Source of the DNA: Saxidomus purpurata
Taxonomy: Eukaryota; Mollusca; Bivalvia; Venerida; Veneridae
Assembly: GCA_022818135.1 (NCBI GenBank)
Contig: JAFMSR010000002.1
Location: 58,953,740-59,017,739 of the forward strand
Direction: 5' to 3'
Length of the DNA: 64,000 bases
This document shows positions 39,051 to 52,700 of this stretch, piece after piece (position 1 is the first letter of the stretch; every line of letters begins with the position of its first letter). The notes below the pieces were generated by a model, which was given only the letters and a program-made list of their open reading frames with translations, searched no databases and had not been told where the DNA came from. Position numbers and translations under genes: made by a program.

Positions 39051-40849
39051 CGGTAGACACAGGCGCTGAGTTGATCAGTGAACATATTTTAATATTTTAA
39101 TTTTTATTAGTACTATTTAATCTCGCATGTTTATCGTAAATACACAAGTTATATGTGTGTAAATTTTTATTGTATTCTGACGGCTACAAACTTATTTACA
39201 GTCAGCGTGACAAAACTTTTGGATCAACCCTCGTGTTTAAAGATTAGTTCTTTCTCTTTTTTTCGACGTGTACCTAACTTGTTGACGATAATCAAAAACA
39301 GGAATGAAAAAAAGAAGAACAGGAATGCTTTAAATAACCGAATTATTGACCTTTTATTTTTATTTTTTTTATTTTTTAAAAGTAACTGTATCTATCTCTG
39401 GCCTCTTTAAAGAGCCAGTACAAAACCTTACAATATCAATATTTTGATGCATGAAATGTTTACAACCTATCCAAGAAGTTTAATACACCAAGAAAGGCAT
39501 GTCTTTTACTAGCAATTTTAAAACACCCATCACTTCAAAATATCGCATTTTGATACACTAGACAGCAGTATTTCTTTTCTGTTCATTATTCTGGATTAGT
39601 TCCAAGAATAAGTCAAATACAAACTTGTATTGTTTAGCTGTAGCAGTTAAAAGAATGAAAACTGAAATGTTTTAGACATAAACCATTAACTTGATAACAA
39701 ACATGCAAGTAGCGTCAGTCTTTCCATTTTTTCTTTAATGCAATGGAATCAGTTGCAAAAGAGTTTCAATTGTTTACCTTTTATTCTAACATGACTCATG
39801 ATTTTGCCTAAATATGCAAAAATTGAATATCCGCGTAGAAAATAACACTCATTCACCTTATGTAATATCTGGTCATGTTAGAATCGAAATAACATCCTTT
39901 TCAGCATTATCATCGTTGAACTCATCGCCGTTCTGATCATTCTTTTGTGCAGATATAAACCATTCCGGCATTCGTGATTAATCATTGCGTATCAGAACTC
40001 AAAATCATTGTTTATTATACGATGAACACAGTTTCAACGGATACTATTTCTTAAAAATTTCACTTAATCAAATAACAACTCAAAATAACAAAAACGACAG
40101 TTTTACACAACGTACACTCAACCGGTTTTAAAAGCGCAAAAGTGGCAAACTATTTATTTTAACAGTGTTATCGTGTTTCAAATTCATTTAAATTTCATAC
40201 ATAACAAAAACAATATAAAACTGAATAGTTTCAATAATTTATCGCAAAAAATGACAATGAAATAACAAAAAATAGCGCCATTCAAATAAAAATGTTCAAC
40301 AGGGGAAATCTTTGCGTTTCTAAATCGGTTAAGTGAATTAGATTTTCCTAGTAACTTGTGCAACATTTCGAAACCATGCATTTATGATAAAATCTGACAG
40401 CATTACATTAATGCTGAGGCAATGTTTTGATGAAATTTTTGTCTGGAACTGGAGCAAAATGATAAAGAATTATTTCTTGCTTTATACGTCTCAGACTCTG
40501 TATCTGTAAAATGTTTAGTTTTCACTTTATGACAACAGATAAAAACAAACAAAATCAATACATAAACAGTTTGTAGGACATTTATAAAAGAGTTTATACA
40601 TACTTATTTGCGCCGAATGTCTACTTTTGTAAACAAAAAATATAAGATAGCTAAAATCCTAATTTGTGGTTGGAAAATATCGAATATAACCCAGACATGA
40701 CCTTACTACATGATTTGCTGTTGTTATTCACTTTGCATTAAAATAAAATGATGAATCATTGACATGCAACACGAAGTCCCTTACTGGTTTTTGGTAATCT
40801 ATACAGAAGGGTGTCCACATTTAAGTTTTGGTTAAGGTAATACAATGAA

Positions 40850-41770
40850 AATATCGAGGAGAACAGATGTCACAGATACAGTTATATAAAACCAAGGTAT
40901 AATGCCTTAGTGTGACCTTGACCTTTGGAGTAGTTGCGACACATCCTTATCGTACAGGTAGAATTGTGGGACTACCATTCATGAATGTACAAGCTACACA
41001 GAGGGCATGAAATATTGCTATTTATCACTATGTGATAGCGTTTGAGCCCTAAAGTGTGCCCTTGACCTTGGGAGTTGGTGGCTTGGAATTGTACATGACA
41101 CACCTTCATCACATGGGTAACAATCCTTTTAAATTGCGTTGAAATTGGTTCAGGCACTACAAAGATACAGAGCTGGCAGGAAGTATTGCAATATTACACT
41201 ACCTTACTAAGACCTACTTAATCTAGTCTTGAGTAAGAGCCCTTCGGTATGACCTTGCCCTGGGGAGTCGGTGACTAGGTGTTGTGCACGATACACTCTA
41301 ATCACATGGGTAACATTGTGTAAAGATATATCAAAACCGGTCCAAGCATGTAAAGGATACAGACCGGAAACGAGTTGCATGCTTTAGTTTTTTTGCCTAA
41401 GTGTGACATTGACCTTAAATAGATCGCTGATCGTCACATGACACACTCATGGGGGTATGGGTAACATTATGGGAACTTATATAAAATTGGTCCATGTATG
41501 TGGAAGATACAGACCGGAAACAAAACTGCATTAAGTAGTGCTTGAGCTAAAAGTGTGAGCCCTACGACATTGACCTTGGACGTAGGTGAGTGGTTGTTGT
41601 ACATGACACACCCATGTGATATGGGTGACGACTGTGTGAAGTTATATTAAAATCGGTTCATGCATGTGGAAAATACAGACCGGAAACGAAATTACGGACG
41701 GACGGACGGACAAACGGAGGGACCAGCACAAACATACAGTCTCCGAACCGGTCAAACCACCGGTAGGGGA
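40850..41770 (+). mobile_element. Pearl-like element with ACGG tail
   Basis: Five diverged units carry GTGACCTTGACCTTTGG-like cores at about 40913, 41055, 41249, 41402 and 41569, with spacings of 140-195 bp. CATGACACACC...CATGGGTAAC recurs in the units. They are followed by (ACGG)n at 41692-41714 and a short terminal segment with GAACCGGTCAAACCACCGGT. No protein is encoded. Confidence 0.65.
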
Positions 41771-44561
41771 CTAATAACAAATCTGATATCAATAGGTTAA
41801 GCAGAATATTAAAATGTTTCTATATAAATACCCAGGTGTTTGCGTGACAATATTCCATGACACATCAGCAATGTAATGGCAATTTCGCGTCAAACTATGT
41901 ACTACATGAATATAATAAGCTATAACTCTACGCTAGGGAATTGATAAAGCAAGATAGAGAACTGATAGTTAATTAGAAGTGTTTGTCATGTTAATCCATA
42001 TTATGATTGCTGATGCGTAAAGCAACAACGGCTGTAATTTTATACAATTTTACGCCGAACAACTGAATGCCAAATACATACAACCGTAAGTGTCAGTTGT
42101 CCTATATAATCCTTAATTTCTAGTTGTAAAAAGGCGATTTAATTCTATGCTTTTCAGTATATTTATAAATTACTACATTTGTACTATATTTCAACGAGGC
42201 ACATTCAATGTATAGGTATCTTTTTGAAACATGAAAATGCGTTATAGGCATGTTTAAAATGCAAACAAGGTTTTTATGCTGTATAACAAACTCCTAAAAA
42301 ATAAGTTTTTCTTGTGGATCAGTATATTTTGAAAGTATTGTCGGTATGCCTGAAGGGTCGAAGAAAAATTACGCATATTTTTTAGGCTGCAAATATGACT
42401 GTGTACATTTGAATTTCGAGAAAAAATTAATGCTTTATTTGTAAATCTGTTTTGAAAGTGATATTAAAAAATTATGATCCAATAAGGACACTGCGCTTTT
42501 AACCTTTCATATGAATTTGTTTAGTGTAAACTACTCATCTTAATTGGCTTGAATGTGTAAAGTAACTTATTTCAGATTGTACAACTGATACTCACATTTC
42601 GTAATAACTGACTCATAAATTATTAAAATATTCTATTTCATGTACAAATGTATATTTAATTGGATTTTGCTTGAGTAGACTTTTAAAATATTTTTTCGTA
42701 TTGCAAAAGGTTGACAGTCGGCCAAAATGTCCTGTTGGTATCTTAGTAACTGAGACAAACAGCACGATAATCGCTTTGTGCACTGGAAGAAGTATTTCCA
42801 TCTTACATTTAGTACTTTGAGCTGTCAATGAAACCGGGAAGAAATTAGTCTCGTTTTGCTGTCGATGCCGTCCCATCGTAGACGCCACACAATTATCATT
42901 CCAAGTTCTTAATAATGTATTTCTTTGTAATTGAAAAATAGTCAAAGAAGTAGATAAGACTGTGTGTCTTTTCAATCAATGTAAATCCATATTATACGGG
43001 AAGAAAATTTAAGGACTAGATCACTGTGTTTAACTACCTACAAATTTACTACGGCTCATAGTCTGCTACCCAAATTTAAATATACAATGTACATGTAGTC
43101 AGTTGATACTTATGTACACACTCGAAATAGTCAGTTTATCTAAATACTTGGAACGAGTATTTTATCCGAATACGGACAAATCTGCAATATCACAGTTGCC
43201 CTGAACTAAGTGGGAAAAGCAACCAAGAGCTTATCTCCCAGAATTAATCTAGAAATAATAAAAAAACACCAACTGGTGCAGTTGTATTCACACATGGAAG
43301 AGTGTATCTTTGATTTAAGGCATAAACTATCTTAAAGCTATATTTATATGGCTATATAAACAAGAAAGAGCATTCCACAATTATCAACTATTGTTTAGAA
43401 GTCGCCCTGACCGTCATAAACATATAGCGTTGAGAACACTACCGCCGGTATGACAAATTGCTTTTTCAATCTAATTTTACGCATATTGAAATCGTGATTG
43501 TAGAAATCAATACGTCAATAGACTAACAAATCAGAAAAAAAATCTAGGAATGTTATTGTGGGATATTGACCATTGCCTGGAAGCAGTTATTTACCTTTAC
43601 CCTGATCGTGGCATGTTACCAGCACTGTCACTGACTTTGCGACCAGCGCTTACTATGAGCAGCATGCATATCCATGCGCTATACAGTCAGCATGTTCTCA
43701 CTGAGAACTCTTTAATAGCACTGTCTAAATTGAGGAACCGACAATGTCATTTAGAACTTTAAAAAATGTAAAAAAACCCACCAAAGTGTACGAACTTGAT
43801 TGAGAGTTATGCGCTAGAATGTCAACTTTTATTTACTGAATGAGGACAGACGTGCACTGTGACGTATATACGAGGACATTTTCTGGGACAAACGGATTAA
43901 ATCAATACTTTCCTTTGAATCATTCATTAATTAAAGAGTCAAAGTTTTAGTTTTTGTTGACGTAGTCTTAGTTGGTGACATTAACCTTTCCTGTACATTT
44001 ACTGATTTCCGGACATCTTCGACTTTCGAATGAAGTAAAATGACAATTAAAACAGATGCTTTACCAATACGAAAAAAGACGACTTGCATACTGTCTGTCA
44101 TGAAAGTTAATTTGAAAATATAAAAAATTACTTAAACTAGTGTCGGTAAAGGACAAAAAGAGAATATTTGATCTCTAATCGGTTCATCAACTTACGATTT
44201 TGTAGAAATAATTGCCTTTATTTAATAGAGTGCATTTACAGTAAAAGACACAACGATGCCTTGCCCAACATTTAAGCGAGATTCAATTGAGTTCAAGATA
44301 ACTTTACTTTTTCATTTTTTGTAAGAAAAATAGTATCTTCTTCATACTTGGCATATTCAATAGTTTCAAACCTTATAGTAATATATTGAAATTTGCATCT
44401 TTTTCTGAATCTGATCTTTTTCTATACCTAGTATCAATTTTAGCGTGAATGTATTAGTTACGTACAACGACATTTAGAACAGAGCCATTGCTAATCGTTT
44501 TCGTCGTCAAATTTGTACATAATTACGTCGACGTTATTTCTGCGTCGTTAGATATTGAACT

Positions 44562-44795
44562 GGACCCGGTTGTTCGAATATAACTAACACCCAGTTAACT
44601 TTTGGTTCATAATATGATTCTTGATGGAAATCTCTAAGGATTAGTTTTATTTTGTTGTAAGAGCATACAATTTTATTTTCTTGAATTTTCTTGAACATTT
44701 GTTACAAAGAGTCGTTTATAACGCAGAAATACAGCCCTTAAAGTTAATCAACTGTTACTTTAAAGGTTGGTTAAAATTTCGAACAACTGGATCTT
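44562..44795. mobile_element. 'GGACCC' MITE copy 1
   Basis: The left end is GGACCCGGTTGTTCGAATAT and the right end, read in reverse, is AGATCCAGTTGTTCGAAATT. The pairing extends about 45 bases inward with mismatches (GTTAACT...). It has no ORF. Confidence 0.65.
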
Positions 44796-45013
44796 GGTCT
44801 TCATAAACATAATAAGATTTTGATTTACCTGCTTATGAAGTTATGACATAGTCACACCTTAAAGATTTCAAATAGTCGATCACTGTTTAAAAACGAGTAC
44901 GCAAATATCTAAATTGTCGCGCGCCATATCCGCATAACATACAATTTAACTTAACGTTTGCATATTTTATTGACTTGCAGTACGGACACAATGTAAATTA
45001 AGTGCTGCGACCA

Positions 45014-45235
45014 GGACCCGGTTATTCGAAACTTTAATGGACGGTTAAGCTAACAGTCGGTTAACTTTAATGTTTTATTTCTACAAATTGAAAGACTTAG
45101 TAAAAACAAATTTGTTCATTCTAGAGAATGAGGACTAAGAACTATTCAAAGCCAAAAAAAAAAAAAATCCGTTTTTCTATTAAAATTGATCGACGGTTGG
45201 CTTAACAATCTTTGAAGTTATGATCAACCGGGTCC
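45014..45235. mobile_element. 'GGACCC' MITE copy 2
   Basis: The left end is GGACCCGGTTATTCGAAACT and the right end, in reverse, is GGACCCGGTTGATCATAACT. Inner arms also pair (GACGGTTAAGCTAAC with GATTGTTAAGCCAAC). It lies 219 bp from copy 1. Target duplications could not be identified. Confidence 0.7.
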
Positions 45236-46263
45236 AGAACTTTAGGAACCAAATTTCGATTACAAAATGATTAACACCATTAACTGTAGTATACACTTCC
45301 GTATATATAAGGTAATATGAGAGAAGTATATGAAACAATACTGTATCTTTTCCTACGGTTTATCACAATACAGAATTTTTCACATATAATGACAACATTT
45401 TCACCTATTTATGTAGAATTAAGTGTGTCTTAATTTGTCTCATTTCTAGCAATATTTTGCAATTATGCATACTTTTTCACCGTTCTTACCAAATAAATTG
45501 ATTGAATGGAGAAAAATCTCTACATGTCCCTAAAGCAATTTCATCTCATATTTTTTTCCTATTTATTAATTGTCGAGTAAAAAGTGTATAGAGTGACTTG
45601 CTGTTTTTGAAAGATAAGAGTCAACTATAATTATATGACCTAAAACCTGGATTTTATGTAGTGCAGAACGAATATTTAGAGTATATCAGACGTTAGATCT
45701 TAGAAAATCAGATTTCCCAGCGGATCGATAGAATCTGAAGCAAAATATGAACCATTAATATGACGTTTACGGCGTATCAATATACAAGTTCACATGGAAT
45801 TTTAAATACACAGAACATTCTATATTAATCACGAAAATGCTGATTATGAAAATACAAATTTCTATCATATACTAGATCGCGATAAGAATGAGCATGTACT
45901 TTCCTACATTTACATTATGTTTACATTTAATAACTATACATTTCCGCATGACAATTTTGAAAGAAGTCCGAACATGTATAACAGATACGATTTCGCAATC
46001 TATTTATGTTACAGTGGATGTACACACGTTTTTACAACTGCAATTTACATTTGTTTTACGAGCTCGCTTGATTTCTGACAAGCACTTGCATCTAAAGAAA
46101 TTAATTCCATCCCAATTAAGACAGCGATGGATTTCAACTAGCGCGGCATAGCATTCTATCCATGTGCTACCATACGCATTTGTTACATGTAAAATCCATG
46201 TACCAATTTCATTAAACTTAAACGGGATAGGTATAAACAAAAATAAATTACTTCGATACTTAC

Positions 46264-46466
46264 GTGCTGTCTCCAGGGATCTCATCCAATCTATCTTTAT
46301 TTTGTATTCCTATTATTGTCACTATAAGTCCAGGTATGAATAATACAGCACCCACAAACAATATTGCGAAAAAACGTTGCCACGAAAACCGGTGGGGCGT
46401 TACATGCACACGCCGTACCCCGGGTTTCCGGTTCCGCATCACACTAGCGTATACAGCGGGCCGCAT
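46264..46466 (-). CDS. Exon 1 (coding start) of a two-helix membrane protein gene
   Basis: This exon encodes residues 1-67 plus two bases of codon 68. The ATG at 46466 sits in a good context (GGGACAATGC), with an in-frame TAA three codons upstream, so the start is well fixed. The N-terminal 31 residues are basic (R2, R11, R13, K14, R18, R19, R26, R31). A hydrophobic segment follows at about residues 32-54 (FFAILFV...IVTIIGI), then the start of an acidic loop (D58, D61, E62, D66). The positive-inside rule puts the N-terminus in the cytoplasm. The exon ends at a strong donor, AGCAC|GTAAGTA, in phase 2, which matches the first base of the exon at 15226. The codon after the splice site in unspliced DNA would be a stop, so splicing is required. 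The function is unknown. The helix pair that begins here recalls TMEM200-type proteins, but that is a weak resemblance from memory. Confidence 0.8.
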
Positions 46467-46510
46467 TGTCCCTTAGTTTAGTTGTCCAATCTGCTATAAC
46501 AAAGTCTTTA

Positions 46511-46568
46511 TTAAGTTCCAAGCACAGAGAAATGGTAAACGTTACACTTTAGGCGTCTTGGCTTCATG
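46511..46568 (-). promoter_or_regulatory. Possible 5'-UTR acceptor and short upstream ORF
   Basis: Reading towards exon 1, the sequence TATTTATTCTATTGCAG at 46569 and above looks like a splice acceptor, so the first coding exon may have a roughly 100-base 5' leader starting at 46568. Immediately inside it an ATG at 46567 opens an 18-codon ORF that ends with TAA at 46511, upstream of the main ATG. If this leader is transcribed, the small ORF could reduce initiation at the main start. No transcription start or TATA box could be assigned. Confidence 0.25.
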
Positions 46569-46919
46569 CTGCAATAGAATAAATATAAATCAACATCGCT
46601 CCAGGTTGTACAATCTGTTATATCTATAAAAGGAATGGTATCCACCACATACAATACCTGTTACCGAGAAAGATCTAGTTCATACTGCCGCTGTGCTATT
46701 GGAAAATGAATTAGTTAGATACGTAAGCCGAGCTTGTCAACGCTCCGCAATCAAGTTTCTGCCTTTACATGGGAAAGCTAACAGTAATATTTTAATATCA
46801 ATGCACATTATTGGTCAGCAACGAGAGACATACATAAACAATTATACTTGTTTCTAAGCAAATTGAGAAATGACACTACATTATGAACACTTTTCTTATG
46901 ACTGTAGAACTATCTGAAA

Positions 46920-47950
46920 GTAAGAAACCAATAAAAACTATCCCGAACTATAAATGAAATAAAACAAGTCAACGGAATTCTCCAACTCTCCATTCTTTTA
47001 AAGCAGATTGAATTCTGACCAACAACCAACAAAATATTCCAACATTCGACTATGTTGGGGAACGCAAGATCCAAACACAACATACATGACCATAATGTAG
47101 CTTTCTTAAAGAACATGTGTACTCTAAAAACATCGTTGACAACCCTAGGTGTGCTTGTGGGGACATATCATTACCTCTTTACTTGTCCTATGTTCCAACG
47201 AACACACACTGAACTTACTAATATCATTAGAACTATCGCTCCAGTTACTGTATGGAAACAGAAACATTATAGAGAAAATGAATACTTTAATCTCCTAACA
47301 CGTTAAAAAATTTATACGCACCACGAAGAGATTTGATACGTGCATTATTTACACTTAACGTTTGCAGCAAGAAGTGCTTTAAAACAATCATCAGTCTAAT
47401 GATGGCTATTTATACTTCGCTCTTATTTCACACTATCATTGTGTAAGCTACACGGAAAGCCTCTATGAGTTCTGATAAAAAGGCTGCACCAGATTCCAGT
47501 AGACCTTTGTGACCAAGGATCTTCATTTTCAATGCCTTATCTACCTTCCTTATTTTAATTACGTCTAAATACACACCTTACATTTATCTACAACCACATC
47601 TTTCTTTAATAACTCCTACAAATTCGTCTGTCCTACTTAACTTAACCTACAGTAAAAACACATACTCAGTAATTCTAAAAACACCCTTGATAATACAATA
47701 TTTTTTGGTTACCCTATTACGACACATACATTTATTTTCTTTATTTTTTAGGATATAAAGTTGTCATGAATAAACTGCAGGCACACTTTTATTATGTATA
47801 CTCTCCCGTTACCAAATTGAGTTATAATCCATTATCGAGGAGAGTGTTTTTAAATAATCTTAGAGCTTTCTACTCGATCCATGCTGTTATTTAACAGAAA
47901 TATTTAAATATGGTATATGCATTGACTTGAATAAATGTTGTTTAAACCAT
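46920..47950 (+). pseudogene. 5'-truncated, frameshifted LINE: ORF2 C-terminus and 3' UTR
   Basis: Two frames together give the end of a non-LTR retrotransposon ORF2. One frame, at about 47055-47165, reads VGERKIQTQHT then, after stops, CSFLKEHVYSKNIVDNPRCACGDI. The other frame, at about 47160-47305, reads YHYLFTCPMFQRTHTELTNI. Together they form the Cys-x-Cys...His-x4-Cys zinc-knuckle-like motif (CAC...YHYLFTC) typical of LINE C-termini. Stop codons and at least one frameshift make it dead. The reverse transcriptase and endonuclease domains are absent. The 3' part ends with TGCATTGACTTGAATAAATG and TTGTTTAAACC, shared with the fragment at 2551-2660. Confidence 0.65.
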
Positions 47951-49598
47951 TGGTAGAGCTTATTACGTCAGCAGTGAGGGTATCGTAACTCTACGAGATT
48001 AAAAACGTTATCTGGCATTGTTTTATTTTGTTATGTATGCTGGGCAGATCAAAGGTAAAATAGAAAATAAGAGCATGCATTTCACTTATAATACAACACT
48101 TTCACAAAAGTAGTATTTCTTTTTATATCACGATCTCTTATACCAACATTATCAGCAAGACTTTTTATCAGTGATATCAGAAAATATCAAAAGAAATACT
48201 AGTATTTGGGTAGAGCGTTCATTGAAGGACTGGTCAGTTGAAGAGTATAAGTCCAGTAAAACTACATACCACTGTCCTTGAACTGAGTACGCCAAATACA
48301 GCTTTCAAACGTCAGGCCAAATATATACACCATTCTTTCACATTTTCAAATTTCATTTGCTTATATGCTTAAATTTAAAATGTGGTTAATGAACGGGATT
48401 TCTCTAAACAATTTAAGACTCAGGCAATTTGAAGAAAATCAGAAACAAGAAGTATCTTTAATACAATTATAGTGACACTATGGCACATATTATGGTAAAA
48501 TATTTGGTTAGAATAATTTGTTCATAAGGTATTTTTCTGCAATGTGGGACAGTGTTTGGCGCTCTAAAACCTTATTTTGCCCCTGTTTACACTACCAGCA
48601 ACCAGCAAGACATTCATTTGCCGTCTCTGCCTACACAGACGAGATTTCAATTTTCCGAAAGTAAAGTTCAAAGGAAAAAGGAATCGAGGATATTTAACCA
48701 CTGTATTCCTTTTAATTCAGTCAAATTATCCACATTTTTAATTACAATCAGTTGTTTAATGACCTTCATTTCAAGGAAAAGCTGAAATATTTCCACGCCC
48801 TAAAACTCTAAACGTTTTACTCAAAAGCTGATTAATATTGTCTATATCAAAATCTCCTTCCATATGTGGGCGAAATGATTGTTGGACAAACTGGTATACA
48901 CCGGGATTATTTGCGTAGAGGTTTTTTCTATATGCCAATCTGAATTACCATATTTTGTCAAGATTTGCATATCATATCCATTTTATATGACAAATAGATT
49001 GAAAATGTTTGTGAAGCTCGAAACATTAATAAAATGCAGTCCTTTCACGTGTTTTTGCTACATCTTATGATGTACAGCGGCCTTGGTAGTCTAACATATC
49101 GATGAAAACATTGTTTTAATCGTACCATTAAAGTGCCTGGAGTATTGTCGATACTATTTCGTTATATAAAGCACAAGGTTTTATTTCTGGTATTTCCCAT
49201 TGCCGGTAATATTTTTGACTTACATTGTTGTGCGTTCGGATAGCGTGTATTCGTTAATCTTAGAAATGCCTGCAGCAAGGTTGAAAAATCAGGGTCACCC
49301 GTTGGCCTTTCGATATTCGTTAAGTTTTCATTGAGTTGTCGGTCTTAATTTTGTTGTTTACATTCTCAAACTTGTATTGAGAAAGTCACTAACGAAGACC
49401 TTGAAGAAAAGTTTAGTATTCGTTGCATATTTTATAACAGATGCAAATTCAAAATATAAACAAATCTTTTTCTTTTGTTGGACTCTTTTTAATGTAACAT
49501 TCTGATAGTTTATTCGAATTTATTTTAGTTTGATAACGAAGAAAGCTTCTGTAGCGTAATGACTCGCTCTCAACACTCATTCCAGATGTTAACACACT

Positions 49599-49612
49599 CG
49601 CGCGCGCGCGCG
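49599..49612. repeat. (CG)7 run in an imperfect palindrome
   Basis: CACTC precedes and GAGAGTG follows seven consecutive CG dinucleotides. The run sits just beyond the tail of the adjacent SINE. Confidence 0.8.
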
Positions 49613-49639
49613 AGAGTGTTTCATAGGTGCTATCTGTTT

Positions 49640-49775
49640 ACAGCTGATTGGACTGGGGCACGTGTGGCATCAGTGTCTTTGACCAAGGACACACCTCGTG
49701 CTCGGGTTTTGACTCAAACCCAGGACCTCCCGTTCCGAGGCTGAACGCCCTTACCACTAAGATATCGAGGTCCAC
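49640..49775 (-). mobile_element. tRNA-derived SINE
   Basis: On the minus strand the element begins GTGGACCTCGATATCTTAGT. It has an A-box-like TTAGTGGTAAGG (about 49749-49760) and a B-box-like GGTTTGAGTC (49711-49720), with about 30 bases between, as in RNA polymerase III promoters. The tRNA-like head does not fold as a true tRNA gene and is followed by a body with CACGAGGTGTGTCC. The 3' end is uncertain. Confidence 0.6.
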
Positions 49776-52700
49776 ACGTATGACATGATGTTTGTAACAT
49801 TAACCAACAAATATACAGTAGTTGCATGACGAATTTTCTGTTCAGACTAATAAAAAGAAAATATTTTCCCAATCCATATGTCCATATAACTGACAAAGAT
49901 AATTCACACTTCTTCCGAAGTCTGTGGATCAGCGGATGGGGGCGGTGCAGGGTCTTAGTCAGTTTCTGCTTCTATCGGGTTAGCTTACGTCGTTGTTTCT
50001 TTCGCTTTTTGAAGTTAATCAAGCTGCAACTTTACATTGCATTTGAAAGCTTTGAACTTCTTCGTTGTTTTTATATAACAATCCTACTTTAATACCGTCC
50101 CGCCAAGAGGTGCCAGAAACATGATTGGATTACATACTGGTGTGTTCTTAAATAGACTAGAACGGGGGATTCAAAGAACAAAATGAACCAAAACTGAAGA
50201 CAACAATTAAAGATTGCAGTGCTATGAACGATTAAAGTGCAGCAATGGATGGTAAAATGGAAATTTGTTTACATGATATATTAGTTAAGATTAAAAGCTC
50301 ATTCGGGAGCTCTTAATACGGTTTGCCTAATTCCACTTGAATACCACTGTTTGCTGGCAAGTGACTTCGTAAATGGACACTGTCTCTATACCAATATCTT
50401 AATTAACTCAGATTTTAGATTACTCGACCTCTTAATTCATCTATTTGCGTGGATGTCAAAATGTTAGATAGAAATAAGAATGCCTTATATATTATTGACA
50501 TCTACAGATGTTTTATCATAAGACTTTACAAAACAAGAACTAACCTAATGCGGTGTAAGCACGCGACATTGATAGAGATATATGTTGTAGTTCCTACAGG
50601 ATAAAATCTCCGCTTGAATTATTTATTCACAGAAAGTTAGAATTTCCTTTTATTGCGACGCGTTCTTTACTGAGGTTAAGCACCAAAAGCAATAAAATAT
50701 GCAACACACATGGAATTATGACTCTATTTACGGCTCTTTTTAAAGCACGTTAAACATGAGACCGTTAGCCGCGCGTTTCCTTTAATAAAGGGCAAATGCA
50801 GGGTTTCTATACCATATGATCATCTTAATTATAGACATTTTCAAGGCATCTTGTTATTACAGTACTTCGTGCCCTCCTAATATAATTCCAGGTCAGAAAC
50901 CACGTGATGTACGTTGCTATTCAAGAGGCATTACGCTACATGTACATCAATCTAGCCAACTATGAATGCATAAAATATATGCTCGTTTGGTTTGGTCATA
51001 TGCTGTCTCTCGGTAGCGATTGATACAGGTTTTAAGAAATTGTTTTGCAAATGGGCTACAACAGATTCGTATAAAACTAGTTTTTGTCTGTTAATTTCGT
51101 TCAAATCATTCTCATGTCATATTCAAATGATAACAAGCCATCAATCTCTATCTTGCGTGTTTCTTAGCTATGCATCTTATGTTTTGTTTAGACAGTTCAA
51201 CCTTCAAAACACTGAAAATACAAAAGTTAAAGACCTCTACTTGCCTGTTAAGCATTGCAATTGACATTTTAAACTGCACGCAATGCCAAAAGTATTCATT
51301 ATAGATTGATTCCAAAGGATAATTTAAAAAAAGCATCTGATATCGACCAAGATTCATTAGGTAGGATTAGAATAAACCGTCGATTTACGTAATTACCTTG
51401 AATGAAACATACAGTTACAGGTTAAAAGTTTTTGCACAGCGTTAAAATTCTATTTCATATATACATAGATCATTTCAAAACTATGTGTAGATGATATAGA
51501 TGACATCTTCCATTAATTTTTCATAAAAATGCTCCATAACTAATGACAGCTTTTAAAAGTAAAAAAAGAAGGAAACTGTTAAATTGTTTTTTGGGCTATA
51601 GTTAAAGTCTATACTGATAACATTTAAAAGAGAGAGAGAAAATTGAAAAAGTGATGATTTTTATACGCAACCTATACTAAATTTTGACGTTTTGAGGAAC
51701 ACATTTGACACGGAATTGTGGAGAGCCGTTGCGTGCCAAATTTGTTGTTACTTCAGTTATTGATATTCATATTTCAAAAACAGTTGTATATTAGTGTTAT
51801 TATTTCATTTAGATGGAATTTTGCCAGAAGCAAATAGAATATTCAAGTTTTATCCTACCGTGATTGTTATTAGACTGTCCAATGAATGCCTTTGTAACCC
51901 CGACCAAAGGTGCGAGACTGCGAGTTTCAAAATTTCTAATTTTTCATTGCAACATGCTAATGATATTTCCTACCATGTGGTACAAAACATGATAATAACA
52001 CTTCATACAACCTGGTACAAGTAAACCAATGTTTTGGTTATCCTTAAAGGTTTGAGCTGTCTGCAGCCTTATAAATTATTTATAAATTTATCTTGACTGT
52101 ACAACATATGCATATATAATAAGAACAGCTGAAGGGAAGTTTCTTTGTTCAGATTATTATTGAATGTGCAGAAGTATCATATTTATCAAGATATAGCAAA
52201 TTATATTAAACAGATTTCTAGTTCCGTTTTGAGCCTCTTATGTTGGGTTAACCCCGTTTATTGCGCCCGTCATTGACTGGTAGAGTTCGGATTCATCCTC
52301 TACTAGTCTTACAAATATACAAACATTAACGCCAATGCTTGGCATCGTAAACAATGTTACATACTTCCTTTACACCCTGTACTACATTCCCTATACCACG
52401 ACATTTGTAGTAAAAGCATTGCTTTTAATGTAAACTAACCGTATGACATTAAGTCGATAGAATTTTTGTCTGATCTGCCTGAAGAAAACGCTTACTGGTA
52501 AGTCTCATTATATCGTTAGCAGTGACGGAATTGCGTCATTATTGAAGGATTCTTTGCAGGATTTTATCTTAATGAGTCCAGATTCCTGCTAATCTGCCAC
52601 TGATACATTTTTTATGAGAGCCTTTACCACAAACTAGCCCCCGAGAATGTTTCAAAGAAATAATTACTGTCTAGAACTTAAAGAAGAAATTGCAGCTTTC

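Noticed and set aside
42613..42975. 120-codon ORF on the minus strand
   Set aside because: It begins at TTG, has no splice support, and matches no family known to me.
46264..46476. Plus-strand ORF over exon 1
   Set aside because: It is the antisense shadow of the minus-strand exon, which has a Kozak-like start and a consensus donor.
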